In this document: in pieces, positions 12,101 through 26,441 of the stretch | Numbering within the stretch: position 1 is the stretch's first letter | How the letters are laid out: every line of letters starts with the position of its first letter | NCBI GenBank assembly: GCA_019914945.1 | Contig: CM034109.1 | Location: forward strand, 6,262,001 to 6,326,000 | Origin: Typha latifolia | Taxonomy: Eukaryota; Streptophyta; Magnoliopsida; Poales; Typhaceae | Direction of reading: 5' to 3' | Length of the DNA: 64,000 bases | Program-made: the position numbers and the translations under genes | The notes under the pieces: model-generated | Databases searched by the model: none | Seen by the model: the letters and a program-made list of their open reading frames with translations, nothing else | What the model was told of the DNA's origin: nothing

Positions 12101-13259
12101 AAGTAGGATGATTATGACAGAGAACTCATCGAAGCTTATCTTGGAGAGACAGAAAATGAGAGCTTTCGAAGCTTTCAAATTTTCGAGAGGGAGATTCTCA
12201 GGCTAGAAGCTGCCAGGACTTCCTCTTAAAGACTCTGCTTTGCTAAAAGGATCAATGGTTCATTTTAAACTAACCCTCTAAATAGATTGTCGTCTTATAT
12301 CAAGACATAATACTTTTACTACTACTACTACTACTACGATAAAAATATAAGAATTTTCACATTAGCGTAGATTCAACGCTAATATTACCAGCGTGTTTAT
12401 ATGCTAAGTAAAAGCCACCTAGTTTAGCATTTTCCGCCTTACTCAAGAGATGGTAGTTAAAATTTTTCAAAAATAGGTATTAAATTTGGGGGCAATTTGC
12501 AACCAAAAGTCCTTCCGTTTCCGTTTTTTAATTGGCAGAAATAGGCCCCCTATTATTGAATTGCAAAATTCAAATATTTTTTTTAATGATTTAGATTAAT
12601 TTATCTATTTTCTAACTCAATCCAACTGTTTAATCTTAATATACATTGTTAAAAATTAGAACGTACATTTTGCATAAGCGATGCATATAAATTACATAGT
12701 TGATGTGCGACTATATCTTTTAAGACACGACAGCATTTTTTTAATTTGTTAGGATTAAATTAATAAAAAATTCCAAAATTATAATTTTATAATAGAGGAG
12801 CCTATTTCTACTAATTAGAAAATTAAAAAATATCTTTTTCTGCAAATGCAAATAGCTATAACTTTGGGGAAAAACTACTTTGGTAAATAAGTTTGAGTTC
12901 TCGCTAATTTGGTCAAAAACTCAATCTACAACCATATCTTACCCTAAGATTTTAGGCACTAAACCAATCATTGTCAAAAAAAAATAAAAAAAGTCCTCCT
13001 TGGGTCCTACCCAGCACTCCCATTTCACATGCTGTTTTGTTTTTTAAATACCACCCACGTACGCGCGGCAGGGTAAATTTATTAATAAACTTGGACCGTT
13101 AGATGCCTCTTTAAGTAGGTGGGAGTGCAAATAATAGAATTTTGAAGGGGGGTGAATATCAAATCCCGTTCTTATTCCATCTCCCCTTCTCTCTTTCCTA
13201 TTAAAGCGTCGTACTCCAGCGGTTGGTATATTGAGAGGTAGGTGGAAGGTTGGGCCGAG

Positions 13260-14649
13260 AAGGAAAACCTTGGCGAGCATAAAATCCAAGCGGATCCCAA
13301 TTCGCCCTTTTCGTGGGTTTCCAACGATCTCAGGAATTTGGGAGGTATTGCTTCTTCTTCTTCTCTGTGCCCTTTTCGTTGATTCTTAAGAGAAAAAGAA
13401 AAACATCATCTTTGAAGTGATTTAGGTTGATGTGGATTTTTTTTTTTCCTTTTTGATCTGTGGTGGAATTGTTGAAGCTTGAGTAAGATCGGAAATTTTG
13501 GTCTTTAGTGGCTTGAGGAATCTTGAATTTTTGAATTTAGATTCAGATATGAGATCTGCATAGTTCAAAATCTATTATTTCGTTGCTCTATAATTGGATT
13601 AAACTAAGGTGAATTGGAATTTTAGCTGAAGCAGTGTGAGAAAGCTAATTTGGTAAGCATGAGATTTTATCCTTGAGAAGGCAAGTGGTGTTATTCTATT
13701 TCTTTGTCATTATCATCCTAAGAAAGTCAAGATCTTGCTATCATGGGCATTGGAATTTGCTCAGAAATGGTAGTGGTATGCTGTCTCTCCCTCCTGTAGT
13801 TTCAGTGGATTTGCAGATCTGATTGACAACTATATGCTGCAATAAAATATTGGGTTTTAGTAATAAAGTGCTGATTACCGCACATCTTTCTGAGCCACTT
13901 CTTGATGTGTATACCTTTTGGGCTAACATGGTAGCCGAGCTACTGTGTAACAGATCTTGCGTAGCCACTACTGTAGGTCTTTCTTCAGATCTCCTAATCT
14001 CGTTCTTGCTACTTGACTTTATTCTGATTCGTCTAGTGAGTATCCATTTTCGGCATTTTGCATGTAAAAGTGGCTTTAAACCATATTCCTGCATTGTCTC
14101 GAACAATTTAATCTTACAGATTTAAGACCACTGAATGGCAGATCACTATTATATTAATATTCAAAACAAAAAAAAAAGATCAATATTATATTATGTATTT
14201 TGCAAAATTCTTTATGCAAATAGCTCCATAATTTCGAGTTATTCAATCATCAAAAGAGATGATGCTGTACAAGGATTAAAATCTTTTGATGGAAGCACAA
14301 TTTGACATGTCTTGGATGTTATTTCCATATCTAAAAATGTAACATGCTTCATAATTGTTGCATAATGTTTGAGAAAGTTATACTTTGGTCCAGATCCCTA
14401 AGATTATGGTGATACAGGGAGTTGCCTTACAATAATATATGAAAACAAAATTTTATTGCTTTAATATTTATTCTACTACAGGGAAAAAAACCATCAAATT
14501 TTGTTTGTCTTTTTGTGAAATATGTTGAAGTACTTACTTTTGGAAATATGTTTTTCATTTTCTAGGTTAATAAATCTTCAGAATCACTCTTCCTTCCCAA
14601 CCTGTGCAGATTACAACTATAAAATTAGAACAGGCCTGTGCTATCGACC
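13260..14649 (+). other. G6PDH 5' leader with one intron
   Basis: A probable leader exon ends at 13344 (TTGGGAG/gtattg). It is followed by an intron whose acceptor is CCTGTGCAG ending at 14609. Untranslated sequence 14610-14649 then leads to the ATG at 14650. The transcription start is not defined; I see no clear TATA box. Small open frames inside the intron (13741-14125, both strands) are not conserved-looking. Confidence 0.5.
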
Positions 14650-17600
14650 ATGTCAGGAGAGTCAGTTGACTCATCTCCATCATCTAGAAGGAACAGTTTT
14701 AGGAGCGAATCTTTTTCAGAGAAAGACCTAGAACTTGCACCAGAGTGTGGGTGCCTCTCCATTATTGTCCTGGGTGCTTCAGGAGACCTAGCCAAGAAGA
14801 AGACATTTCCAGCACTCTTCAACCTTTTCCGGCAGGTAGGTTTACATTGTACAATTGTCTGTTGATATGTTTTCCATAATATCTGAAGTACCGCTTGTTG
14901 AATTTTTGAGTTGCTTGCTAAACCACATAACTGACATTTCTTAGGGTTAAGCACTTGCATCAGTTTCACATTTTGAGTTGATTTTGTCTGAGAAGATGAC
15001 CTGTTGAAAACTCAAAATTTGTTTGATCTTTTGCTATTTCAATCACTTGGTATCATCATCACTAGACCATTTTAAAGCATGCTTATGAGATCTAAGCAAG
15101 CGGAACATTGCAATAATTTACTACACTCAAGGATATTCAGCTATTACATAAGAAGAATCTTTCTTTTGCATTATAAGAATATTTGATCATCCGTTACCAA
15201 GACGGAAGTATATGGAATTAGTATGTGCAAAAGGAGAAAGTGAAAATATGCAAAATATATGTGTTATCATAAAATTGTAAATCCTTAAGGAGCTGTTTAT
15301 CTCTATTGTACTTGAAACAAAGTATGCTTTTGAGAATGAGATACAATAAATCGATCTGCGTGCATCTGAAAAAAGTATAAGATGTAAAATATATTTTTAA
15401 AGATGAACAGGAACATGTGAATAAGTGAATTCCCAGATAACTTGTGGGATTGACATAAATGTAATGCTCGACAAAGTTGATCGAAGGCGCATAAGTAATT
15501 AAAGCATCTCAGATACTTCAACTTGTTCAAAGTAAGTTGATTTTATAATGAAAAACACTTTTTGAAATGATCCAGAACTAACAAACTGATTAAAGCTAAA
15601 GCATAAGACATCAAAGAGGCCCATTTTCAAGCATTATATGCAAGTAGTAATGTGAGAGAAAGTGCATTTTCTCTTGGACCGTTTATTGGCTACTTATTTT
15701 TTCGTCACGGCATATGAAAATTGATTGTGATATTGACAGGGATTTCTGCAATCCAATGAAGTTCACATATTTGGATATGCCAGGACAAAGCTTTCAGATG
15801 ATGGACTAAGAGAACGCATCCGTGGGTAAGATTTCATCTCAATTGTTCATTATAGGACTGAACATGAGTCAGCATTTCTCAACCTACCAACATATTAAAT
15901 TGTTTACTACTGTTTCGTCTATTATTTATGTTTTTCTTTTGCATTATGGAGTTTTTATCTGTCTCAGTATTTCATCTCTAACTTTCTTATATTAGTCCTA
16001 GTTTCATTATTCTTTAAGTGCATGTAGAATTTAGGAAAAAGGATGAAGCATGCTTGTAAAGAATCAGAGTTCAAGACTCTAAATTTTCTACTTTATGTAA
16101 ACTAATATAACAGGATTGTTAAATTTCTATTTTGTGTAAACAATAAGTGTATAAACTTAGTTAATAAAGCTCAAAAATACTGTTCCTATTAACATAGAAC
16201 AAATTGGAGGGAATGCAACTTTTCGTGGGAAAAGTACAAAAGATAAATAGATAATTTGGACAAGACTGTTGAAGTTGAAAGAACTCAGATTACCGAAGAG
16301 AAGCATTGGCTATAATGCTTCCTTTAGTTTAGTATTATTATATTGCTGAATGAAAAGTTAGTATGGTATAATGGAATTTGCTTCCTAATCATAGACTAGA
16401 ATCTGGGAGAACCAACAAAATAGTATCTTTACTGAAGAAACAAACGAGATCTACAAGGGTCAGAAAGGGTATATGGAAGCATGTCAACCCATTTATAAAT
16501 TTTATATGATGTATGAAGGACGCTTTCCTTTTTTAATTTGATTTATAAGTTTGTTTTAGTCAATTTACATTTCATCTGGGTTGACCTAAGGTGTTGGGGT
16601 TATCAAGAGTTGTGACTAGATTGAGTTGTTGGATACCTTATCAAAAGACTATAAAATTGGGTTAAATTTGATCTTCAATATTCAGACACCTAGAAGCCTT
16701 ATAAACACTAGGCAATAAATTCTTAGTTCAATTGGGAGTCGAGACTCGATCAGAACCATCATACAACTCTAAGCCTCTAACTGAACTAGAAATGGTCTAT
16801 TGAAGACTTTCTACTTCCGAAATTAGGCAGAAAACCAGATTGGAAATGCCCAAAATGATGAAATCTAAAATCCTATCCTATGTCTAAATAAAATTGATCT
16901 GCAGATATAAATATAAGGAAGCCCCAAGAAAGAAATGATTGTGATCTGTTTCTCGTGCAGAAATAAGAGTGTATCATGGAACTTCTCTCCACTCTTCTTT
17001 ATCTTTATCTTAGGGGCTTGTTTCTTCGTTTTTTCCTTTACTTTTAGTCTTTTCTTCACTAGTACTACTTGGTAAGTTTGCCATCTTTCTCTGCCTTCAA
17101 GTCTAAGTGATGTGGTCTTCCTTTTCCTATGTTTTTCCGGATTGCCTACTTATCAACCCATTTATAAAAACAGTAACTACTGTCCTGCTTCAATTTTTTG
17201 AGGTTTATTGTGCTACACTAGAGCCATTAAAATCCTGAAACTCAAGTCAATCCCACCCTACGATGTTCTCTTTATTTATTTTGAACCTTTTCTCTGATCT
17301 AAAAGACTTATCTAGGTGTTTATTTCAAATTAAATTTGTCTCCAGATTATTTTTGGATTTGTATAGTTCAGGAATATCCATAAGGAGATTCATATGCCTC
17401 CTTTTCATTTCCTCTTGTGCTTCAATATTATTTTGGCAACCGAACCTTTTACAATGAACTAACCTAAATATGCCAGAGATAGTATTCCATTTTCAGAGAA
17501 AAATGTGCTCTGCTAACTAGGAAACTGTGTAGCATTATCATGGAAGGAGTTGACTGTCACATAGGCCAACTAGGAAACAATGTATCTTTCTGGTGCTGTT

Positions 17601-20600
17601 TGAGTTTTATGTATTAACAAAGCTTGTAGATACCATTTTTTATTGTTATTGACTTATTTTTTGATGTTGTTTTCTGAAAATTGGCGCAGATACCTCGTTC
17701 AAGCTAAAGGAGCTTCAGCTGATCATTTGGAGGATCTATCAAAGTTCTTACAACTCGTAAGCCATTAAATCTCCTTCAGCCTCTGCATATTTGTGATTCA
17801 ACTTAATCATGTGGAATGCTGTTTTACAGATAAAATATGTTAGTGGTTCTTATGACAGTGGGGATGGATTTCTTTTGCTGAATAAAGAGATCTCAGAGCA
17901 TGAATCATCAAAAAATAGTGAACCAGGAAGTTCTCGCAGATTGTTTTATCTGGCACTGCCTCCATCAGTTTACCCTTCTGTTTGCAAAATGATAAGAACA
18001 TACTGTATGAATCAGTGTAAGATTCTATTTATTTTCAGCTGTGTATACTGGTATAGAACTTTGGATGATAACTACTACTACAACAATTACTTTAAACATG
18101 AGCAACATTACTAGGATAGTATTTTCATACTAACTTATAATTCGATGCATTTATCTAAACTTGATATGAGTTTAACCTAGAGAATTTAATTCTTATATGT
18201 GGATTTCTAATATAAAATACACAGGATTTGATAATCATGTTGGGCAACAATTGCTTTTCATATTTCCCTCTTGATTATAATTCTCTTAGCGCTCTTCCCT
18301 CTTCTCCTTAGATCTCAATGCTAATATATATACTCCTGCAGTTATTCATGTTCTATATCTTGCCATTTATCTGTTCATAATCTTACTAATCTTTTGAAAA
18401 TACAATCAGGAACGAAAAATCAAGCTACCTATACTGCCTTAACTTGCATTTTTTTGTCATTAGCATAGAACAATAGGACAGTTTAAAGATGCATATGTGA
18501 ATTTTTTGGACTTTGTTCCTATTTCTAGACCTAGACAAACTATGGGTGTAAACCTTTTCTTATGTCCATTTTGTATTAGATTCTTCCATTGTTTTATGAT
18601 GATCCCAATGGTCTTTCCTACTTACCGACTACAAAGTCCAAAAAATTACTTCTATTGACACGAGCGCCATCCAACCCTTATGTAATTTTCGAAATGTTGT
18701 CTCTTTGCATAAAGTCTTAACCAATGATGGCCATGTCGATGGTGGCATGATACTTGGTACAGGGTGTGCCAGTGGTACACCCTTGTGCCAAGCCATGCCT
18801 ATTTATGCGTACTGGCATGGGTGACTGTCGACCCATGTAAGTTTGGCACTAGTCACATGAGGTTCGAAACCGGTTTTATTGATCTAAAACAGATCCATTA
18901 GAGTAGTGAATCTAAAATATTTTATTCAGCATTTTTTTATCATGTGACAAACATGATATATCATGTGGAGCATATTTTTTTTACTTTTGCCTATTTCAAA
19001 TGGAGTATTCAATCATATCATGTGTTGAATAATATTTCTATTTGATTATATTATATCTTTAATAAAATATGTTATTTACAAAAATAATCTAAAGATAAAA
19101 GACTATAATATTTTTAAATTAAAAATAAAAAATTAACGTGCTAAAGACTCAAAGATAATCTAAAGGCATGCACGGGCCTGCCAAACGGCACAACCTTCAT
19201 TGGTCTTAATGCTTAAATAAAATGTCCTATAGATATTCTCAAGTTATTTTGATAGTCTTACCTTATATTAGTTTTTTTTTAGTAATACATGAAAGTGTTG
19301 ATCTTATGTTCGGTTAAAAAAAAGATAATCTCATTCTAGAAAAGTTTGTGTGTATGAAGATCTCTCTTGTTTGTTAAGTATTCTCATGATCTTCTCTTAC
19401 AGGAATACATGCTTATGATAGTTTAACTAAGTTCATATAAATTTTTTTCTATTTTCTTTGCTTCAAACATTGCATTTCACTTATTTCCTTTTTTTCTTTT
19501 TCCTTTTACAACTGTACTATCTCAGCTGCACATGATAAGAACTGGATACTTCTTTTCTAAGAATTTGTAAAATTTAGAATCTGTTGAAGCGTCCTGCAAA
19601 AAGAAGCCCCCGTGCATTCTTCTGAAATGACTAATCAGTTAGTAGCCTGGTTAGCCTTCAATGTGCTTAACCAATTTACTTTCAAAACTTTTTAGCATGT
19701 AAATAGAACTTGCTATATTCCAGGGGTTTTACTTCTTAGATTTCAATAGATGCACCAATAGTTTCAAATTGGTCTCCACGAGAATTCTTGGTATGTCCAA
19801 AAGCTTTTCCTTCCTAAAGCCATCCACTACAGCACAACATCCTCTAGTATAATACCTAAAAAGGAAGCCTATACCTTCCCTACTCCCTCCTTTGTCCTAG
19901 TGCCATAGGAACCTCTTGTATTTAGTTTGCACCACCCAAGTATCCTTTATCCAGACCTCCTTAGTCAGATTTTGTTCTCTGCAATAATATTGTCCTTTGA
20001 AGTGCTGAACTGGTTGTTAATATCAAATTATCAATATTGTCCTTTCAGCTGATCTTACTGGATGGACTAGGGTTGTTGTTGAGAAGCCTTTCGGGAAAGA
20101 CTTGAACTCTGCAGAGGAACTGAGTGCCCATCTTGGAGAGCTTTTTAGTGAACCACAACTTTACCGTATTGACCACTACTTGGGAAAGGAATTGGTCCAG
20201 AACTTGGTAATAAATGTAAATTAAGAATTAAGATATTGTTCTGTCTTTTGCGCTGTATTCGTCATTTCATCCAGATTTAATTGGATTGGCAGCTGGTGCT
20301 TCGTTTTGCCAACCGGTTCTTCTTGCCTCTATGGAATCGGGATAACATTGATAACATACAGGTAAAGGCCTTCCATAGTTGCTAAAAAATGGGAACTTGT
20401 TCAAGGTCATAAAATTGTAATTAAATGTTCATAATGGCAAAGGCAAAAACATTTCATGTTCTCTTGGAATTTCAATAATGAACACATGAAATTTATGTTT
20501 TATGGCAAAGCCATCTGGCACGCTTATCTTATTTTACTTTTTGAGATATTTCTAAATTAGTTAAGCTTTTCATTAGGAGCTTATGATTATTTTTTAATTG

Positions 20601-23600
20601 GTTGGAAAACATATTTGTGCTGAAAAATTGCATGCACCTTTCTTTGAATGATGCACTGAAATTTAAGGCTTAATTTATATGTAGAATATCATAGTATAAA
20701 TGTAAGTACAGATTTGCATAACAAGTAAAGGTTTGATCATTTGAGTATGTGGCATCTTCATTGAATGCTTCTTGTTCAATCTTTTTTCTTCTTCCACATG
20801 CATATAGTAATTATTTTTCTTTGTCAAAATATAGGAAACTAGTATCTAAAACATGCCACCTGATCATCTATTTTCTGTACTTCTATGGAATTTCTCTTGA
20901 AGCCTTTAGGCTGTGTTTAGTTTGAGGCTAAGCCTCGAACTTGTTTAGCTATCCCATTTCTTACTTGATTTAGGTACATCGAATTAGACTAAAAAAATAT
21001 GTTGTTTGCTTGTGAACTAAAGTGTAATTATTACTTTCGATGTGATATGAAAAAATAAAAAAAAACAGTTTTGGAGATAAATAAATGATATATACAATTA
21101 ATGGACCAAAATACCCTTTGACTTTGATAATTTTGAATTATTTATGTGCTTATAAGTGGGCTTACAAACATTTGTGTAAGCCTGCAAATGGGCTTAGCAT
21201 ACATATAAGCTCGCAAACGAGCCAAGTATGCATGTAAGCCCGCAAATAGGCTTACAAACATGTTTATACCTAAACATATTACTTTTTGTTAATTTTTAAT
21301 AATTTATAAAAAAATGTAAGGTTAACATTTTTTTTTACTAATAATAAAGTGTTGTTTTTTATTATTTTTCTTTTGTTTTTGGTTATAAGCTCATGTAACT
21401 ATATTATTTTTTTTCAATGTTACTGTTTTTAATCCGACCCGTTTTCACCCCTAATCACATCTCTATTTCAAATTTTCTAACATCTATCTCTAATTTCCCT
21501 CTAAAATAAATATATTTTTTCTCTGAAAAAATTTAAAACTTACTAAGTTTACAGCAAATTATAGAGTGGTTTCCGGCTAGTGAGCTTTTAAACCCATGAT
21601 AACTCACTTTATTTCTTTTAATAAAGTTTACAATGTGAGGACCTTCATAAAAAATTATTTTAAAATTTAAAGAATTCCTACTTGATTCAGATATGGATAG
21701 AATTTTTGAAATAACACCCAAATACGGATACGGATATTAGTAGGATATAATTTTCAGATTCGGATACGGATATTGAATATCCATTTACTTACATATTTTT
21801 TGAATGATTTATAGTTTTTAATTTGCTTATTTAAATAGTGAATATTGATATTGTTATTGATGATACGTTATATATTATTTGTAGAGATTAATTTTTCTAA
21901 TTTTATATGTATTTGACATACAAAAAATTTACTTTTTTTTTAAACTTTAAATATTTTTGTGTTAATTATCTCTAAATAAAAGATCATAATTCGTTTAAAC
22001 ATCAACTGCTATGATTGTTATTTGTTTCCAACAATAAAAGGCTATCCTTATTCTGCAGATTGTCTTTAGAGAGGATTTTGGAACTGAAGGACGTGGAGGA
22101 TATTTTGACGAATATGGGTATGTTCAATGAATGTATTTTTCTGTCGTAATCCTCATTCAAGCTAGTCTAAGGTAAACCTTAAAACTTTTCAGTAATTGAT
22201 GGCTGGTATAACAACAGAGATTTTGGAAGCCATGGTTCAGAATATATTTTTATTAGTTTAATTTACGATCTGAAATGACACTATTTTCACAATATGATTC
22301 TCTAAATTGCAGTTATGAATTTTATATCAGGAAAAGATGTTATCATGTTAGTCAAAAAAAATTTTAATTTTTGAAAGTCCTTCCTGCACATAACTCTATT
22401 CCATTGTGCGTATTGAATATCTTTGTAGTAGTAAGTAGGAACTACTGTTTGTTACTTGATGAAAGTTATCTAATATAGGAGGTTAGGAAGTCTCTTGTTT
22501 CCTTTTAGATATTCATGTACTAAAAGTTTGACTTATAACTGCAATTTTGTTTTCACAGAATCATTCGTGATATTATTCAGAATCACTTGCTGCAGGTAAA
22601 GCTACTAACTTCATAGTTTTTACCTTTTTGTTTTGCTAGAATCTAATTTGTCTAGAACTTAATATTTTTTGTTGTTTTCAGTAATACCTGCAAATTAAAC
22701 ACTTTTATTGTTCATTCCTTTTGTTGTTGATACCTGCAGGTTCTTTGTTTGGTTGCAATGGAAAAGCCTGTCTCCCTTAAGCCTGAGCACATCCGAGATG
22801 AGAAAGTCAAGGTGCTGAAAATTATATGCCATTATACTCGACATATTGAACTATGTCCTTTATCCTAGCATCTGATGGTTCTCTTCTTATAACTGATCCT
22901 ATGTATCATGAAGTTTCTTGTCCTTGCTTTAGCTTATGGTGGACTTGTGATTACCATATTGACTTTTCATGTCAAATATTAGGTTCTTCAATCAGTGCTA
23001 CCCATTAAGCATGAAGAAGTAGTCCTTGGACAATATGAGGGCTACAAGGATGATCCAACAGTATCTGATAGCTCCAACACCCCAACTTTTGCAACCGTTG
23101 TTCTACGTATACACAATGAAAGATGGGAAGGTAAACATATTCAATTTGACTTGTCCAGCCAGTTGTCCTTAAGATCTGCATAGTATTTCTAAGTTATAAA
23201 TAACTATAAATGGATAACTACATAAAAAACATAAAGCACCTGAAGTTTGACGCGCTTTCATTTTTCGTTATGTTTCCCTCCTTTTGAGGCTTGGACTAGA
23301 CAAACTGCTTTGATTCCTTGATATTACATTTTTTATCGTCTTCATAAACTGAACAAATGATGCATGTTACAGGTGTTCCTTTTATACTCAAAGCTGGAAA
23401 AGCTCTGAATTCCAGGAAAGCAGAAATTCGTGTGCAATTCAAGGATGTCCCTGGTGATATTTTTAAATGTACGTATGCTTACCACATCCAACAATAAAAA
23501 TGACGTCGGATTATCTTGGTAGGAGTTTCTGTTGATGTTTTCAGTTCCAAGAGTAAATATAAATGATAAACATGCTGAGAAATTTGTGGTGAAATAACAC

Positions 23601-26441
23601 AACCTTTTACTATTACTAAAAAGAGTAAAAGTAGAATCCAACTCCAAGTGTATCTGGTAGTGCAGAAGGTACTATCCAACATACTGGAAACGCCCATCTC
23701 TGGAATTCCAACTCCAACTGTATCGGGTAGTGCTTGTTCTGTAGCTTTAGTGCACAAATTTAATAGTCAGTTATATTCTTCAATACACTGCTAATTCTGA
23801 CTCCGATTACTTGGATATCATTCTGCATGCTTTGCTGTCTAATTGAGATTGCTTCTGATTTCTGATGCACATTGGTGAAGTCATTAGACATATAGATCTT
23901 CATGTTTTATATTCTTTTCATCATTCCGAGTGTATTAGTGATTCATTAGTGTAATGAGCTAATAGACACTATTTTAGAAAGCATGGGGCAGCATCTTTCC
24001 ACAAACTTGGTGATCTTTGATATTGTAGTTGTTAACTGTATTTTTTTGTCTAATTAGATATCATAATTGATAATTCTAACTAGATTGGTTTTTATTCCAA
24101 CCATGGAAATTTTAAGGTTGTCAATCTTTAAGGTAAATAAGACGAATTTATAAAATTCATATGTTGTTACATGCCTGTTCTTTGACTTTTTAATTTTCAG
24201 TCATTTATTAATCATTTGCTAATATGTCTGTATATGTTAGCTCAAATCTGATAATCTGACTGTTATCATTTTCCTTTTTCTTGACAAAGGTAAGAAGCAA
24301 GGGAGGAATGAATTTGTGATACGGTTACAACCATCAGAAGCCATGTATATGAAGTTAACAGTAAGTGCTAAACTACTTTAAGGGCTGATTTCTTTCTCCA
24401 AGGTCTCTTCTCCTTTTCATATTCAATCATGCTAATAAGAGCAAGACAACTGGAAACGTGAAAAGGGGTTGGGGGATGCCAAGATGAATAGAGTTTAACA
24501 AATTTAAAACTTAAATTAACATTATTACTCTTAATTTTCATGCACATTATGCACCACCATTAAACCAATTTCTAACTACCGTTAGCCAGAATATTACAGG
24601 TAGAATATGATACTTGAATCTGTAAGTGTTCTGCATTTAGTATCAGTATCAACTATATCCAACTAACAATCAGGTCTTGCAATTGATGGTTTCTTGACTT
24701 TAGTCCCACTTAGTTGTAGCCAACTATCTTAATGAAAAGAGTAGTTCCACAGATCCTTTGTAATTTCTTTTTAAATGAAATTGATGAGAAGGATATTCTA
24801 TGTGGCAGGGTAACATGGTACATGGGAATATGGTGGGTATTAGTAGTGATAAAAAAATATAATACATATGGACTTGGATCTAGGTCATGCCCGAATCGTT
24901 AAAGTATAAAGGCGCCTGTTTCAGGCGAAACGGGTCCAAAACCTGTCCATTTTGCTCCGTTTTGGCTGATCTGGACGCAAAAACTTCAATCCATGATATG
25001 AACTGGTGAGACTAGGTTTTTTCTCTCCCCATGTAATATTGAAGAAAAGTGTTAAATCATTTTTCTTCTGGAATGATTTCATTGCAGATGGCACAAATCT
25101 ATACATCTACAACTAGTTCTTATATTGGCAAAATGTCTTGAAGGTTTGAGCTAAAATTTTGGCTAAAAGAAGAGAAAACCAGATTTTTTTTTCCTATTTA
25201 TTTACCCAGAAAATTGAAGTCTGAAGAAGGCATAACAAAGAAGACTATTGAATATTTAGCTTACGTAAGGATGCCCTACACATGCAATATGATATTTGAA
25301 AGTTATGAAGAGCTAATCATCCTATCATGCCCAAATATTTTTATTTCTTTAACTGTTTCAATGTCTTATGCAGGTCAAGAAACCTGGACTGGATATGTCA
25401 ACCATACAGAGTGAACTAGATTTATCATATGGGCTACGGTATCAAGATGTAACAATTCCAGAGGCATATGAACGGTTGATTTTAGACACGTATGTGTTTA
25501 CCTCTCTCTCTCTCCTCTCGCTCTCTCTCCTCGTGCTTGTGTCACCTGATTCTCTTATTCTCATTTAGTTTAACGCATGCCATGTTATAAATTTGTAAAG
25601 CTTCTAATTTTGTCACTTAACTCATACAATCTGCCGTAAAGTTGAAAGTTCGGAGACAGCCTATCTACCTATTCTGAACTAAGCAATATGATATACAAAC
25701 CATATCAAGATGGATCAGTGATTATACTCCTAGATAAGAGATTGATTGCCTTGCCACGCTGCTATGTTGTTAATCTAGTGTGACGGTATCACAATTGTAA
25801 TATGTTTTTCTCATGCAATGGTAAAATATGTCTCAGTTATTCTTGATCAAGAGTCTTTTAAACTACATACTTTTAAGCTTCCTTTTTCTTACTTGTTCCT
25901 ATAGTTTGATAGCTGTTCTATTTACATTCTATATAGTTTAAAATCCCTGTATCACCTCAATATCTCCAGCTGAATAGTAGTATAGATCTGTAAGACAAAG
26001 CATTTGATTTTGTTTAAGTTGAAGAGTATGTATCAGAATGGTTCACCTTTTCTGGGATTCAGCTTGCAACTACTAATTAATTTGTCTGCTTATCCTTTAG
26101 GAATTTTCCTTTCTTAGCAACTAATTGTCTGTACCTGTTTCCATAGGATTCGAGGAGACCAACAGCATTTTGTTCGCCGAGATGAACTGAAGGTTAGTGC
26201 TGTTCAAATCTGGAATTTATTTTTCTTCTCATATGGCATTGTTTTAACTTAGTATTGCCATTCTGGTTTTCAGGCAGCTTGGGAGATCTTCACTCCTCTA
26301 CTACATGATATTGACGATGGCAAGGTGAAGTCACTTCCTTATAAACCAGGCAGCCGAGGTCCAGCAGAGGGAGATGAACTGCTTGCTAGAGCAGGCTACG
26401 TCCAGACACATGGCTACATTTGGATACCACCTACTCTATAA
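14650..26441 (+). CDS. G6PD: Glucose-6-phosphate 1-dehydrogenase, cytosolic isoform
   Basis: Exons: 14650-14835, 15740-15825, 17690-17756, 17830-18016, 20049-20206, 20293-20361, 22059-22117, 22559-22595, 22740-22811, 22983-23130, 23373-23468, 24290-24360, 25374-25489, 26147-26192 and 26274-26441. They total 1566 nt, or 521 residues. The enzyme oxidises glucose 6-phosphate with NADP+ in the first step of the oxidative pentose phosphate pathway. The Rossmann motif [10 protein letters not shown] is at about 42-51, EKPFGKDL at 187-194, and the substrate/catalytic signature RIDHYLGKE at 215-223. The C-terminus is [10 protein letters not shown], as in plant cytosolic forms. The N-terminus is a short Ser-rich tail without a plastid transit peptide, which places it with Arabidopsis G6PD5/G6PD6. 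A GTG codon 12 bases upstream is in frame, but the ATG at 14650 is the evident start. No damage was seen. Confidence 0.97.
18715..18900. repeat. Dispersed repeat fragment in a G6PDH intron
   Basis: A stretch richer in GC than its surroundings with short inverted pieces (GGTACAGGGTGTGCC, TGGTACACCC, TTGTGCCAAGCC). The composition contrasts with the flanking AT-rich intron and resembles decayed dispersed repeats of monocot genomes. Borders are approximate and the family is not recognised. Confidence 0.35.
20931..21440. mobile_element. MITE-like insertion in a G6PDH intron
   Basis: It begins GGCTGTGTTTAGTTTGAGG, a start common in plant PIF/Harbinger-type MITEs. It also contains the phrase TTTCGATGTGATAT, which resembles segments at about 34520 and 50850. 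The right border is uncertain and a second repeat (21158-21265) is nested inside. Non-coding. Confidence 0.35.
21158..21265. repeat. Three palindromic repeat units
   Basis: Three successive units have the form TAAGCC(C/T)GCAAATGGGCTTA, each nearly self-complementary. Spacers contain GCATACATA or GTATGCATG, and the block is flanked on both sides by CTTACAAACAT. It lies within the G6PDH intron 20362-22058. Confidence 0.7.

Larger units (their letters stand above)
7871..13200. other. Intergenic region between PUX1 and G6PDH
   Basis: AT-rich, with no supportable intact gene on either strand. It holds a MITE-like element (9662-10030), a decayed LINE RNase H fragment (11711-12100), short CT runs (9521-9541 and about 11420-11446) and a (TAC)n run at about 12317-12338. 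The remaining open frames (for example 8344-8550, 8924-9109, 9315-9551) have low-complexity AT-driven composition. Confidence 0.7.

Noticed and set aside
23479..23757. 92-codon minus-strand frame in a G6PDH intron
   Set aside because: It overlaps a short direct repeat (TCCAACTCCAA.TGTATC.GGTAGTGC at about 23637 and 23705) and looks non-coding.
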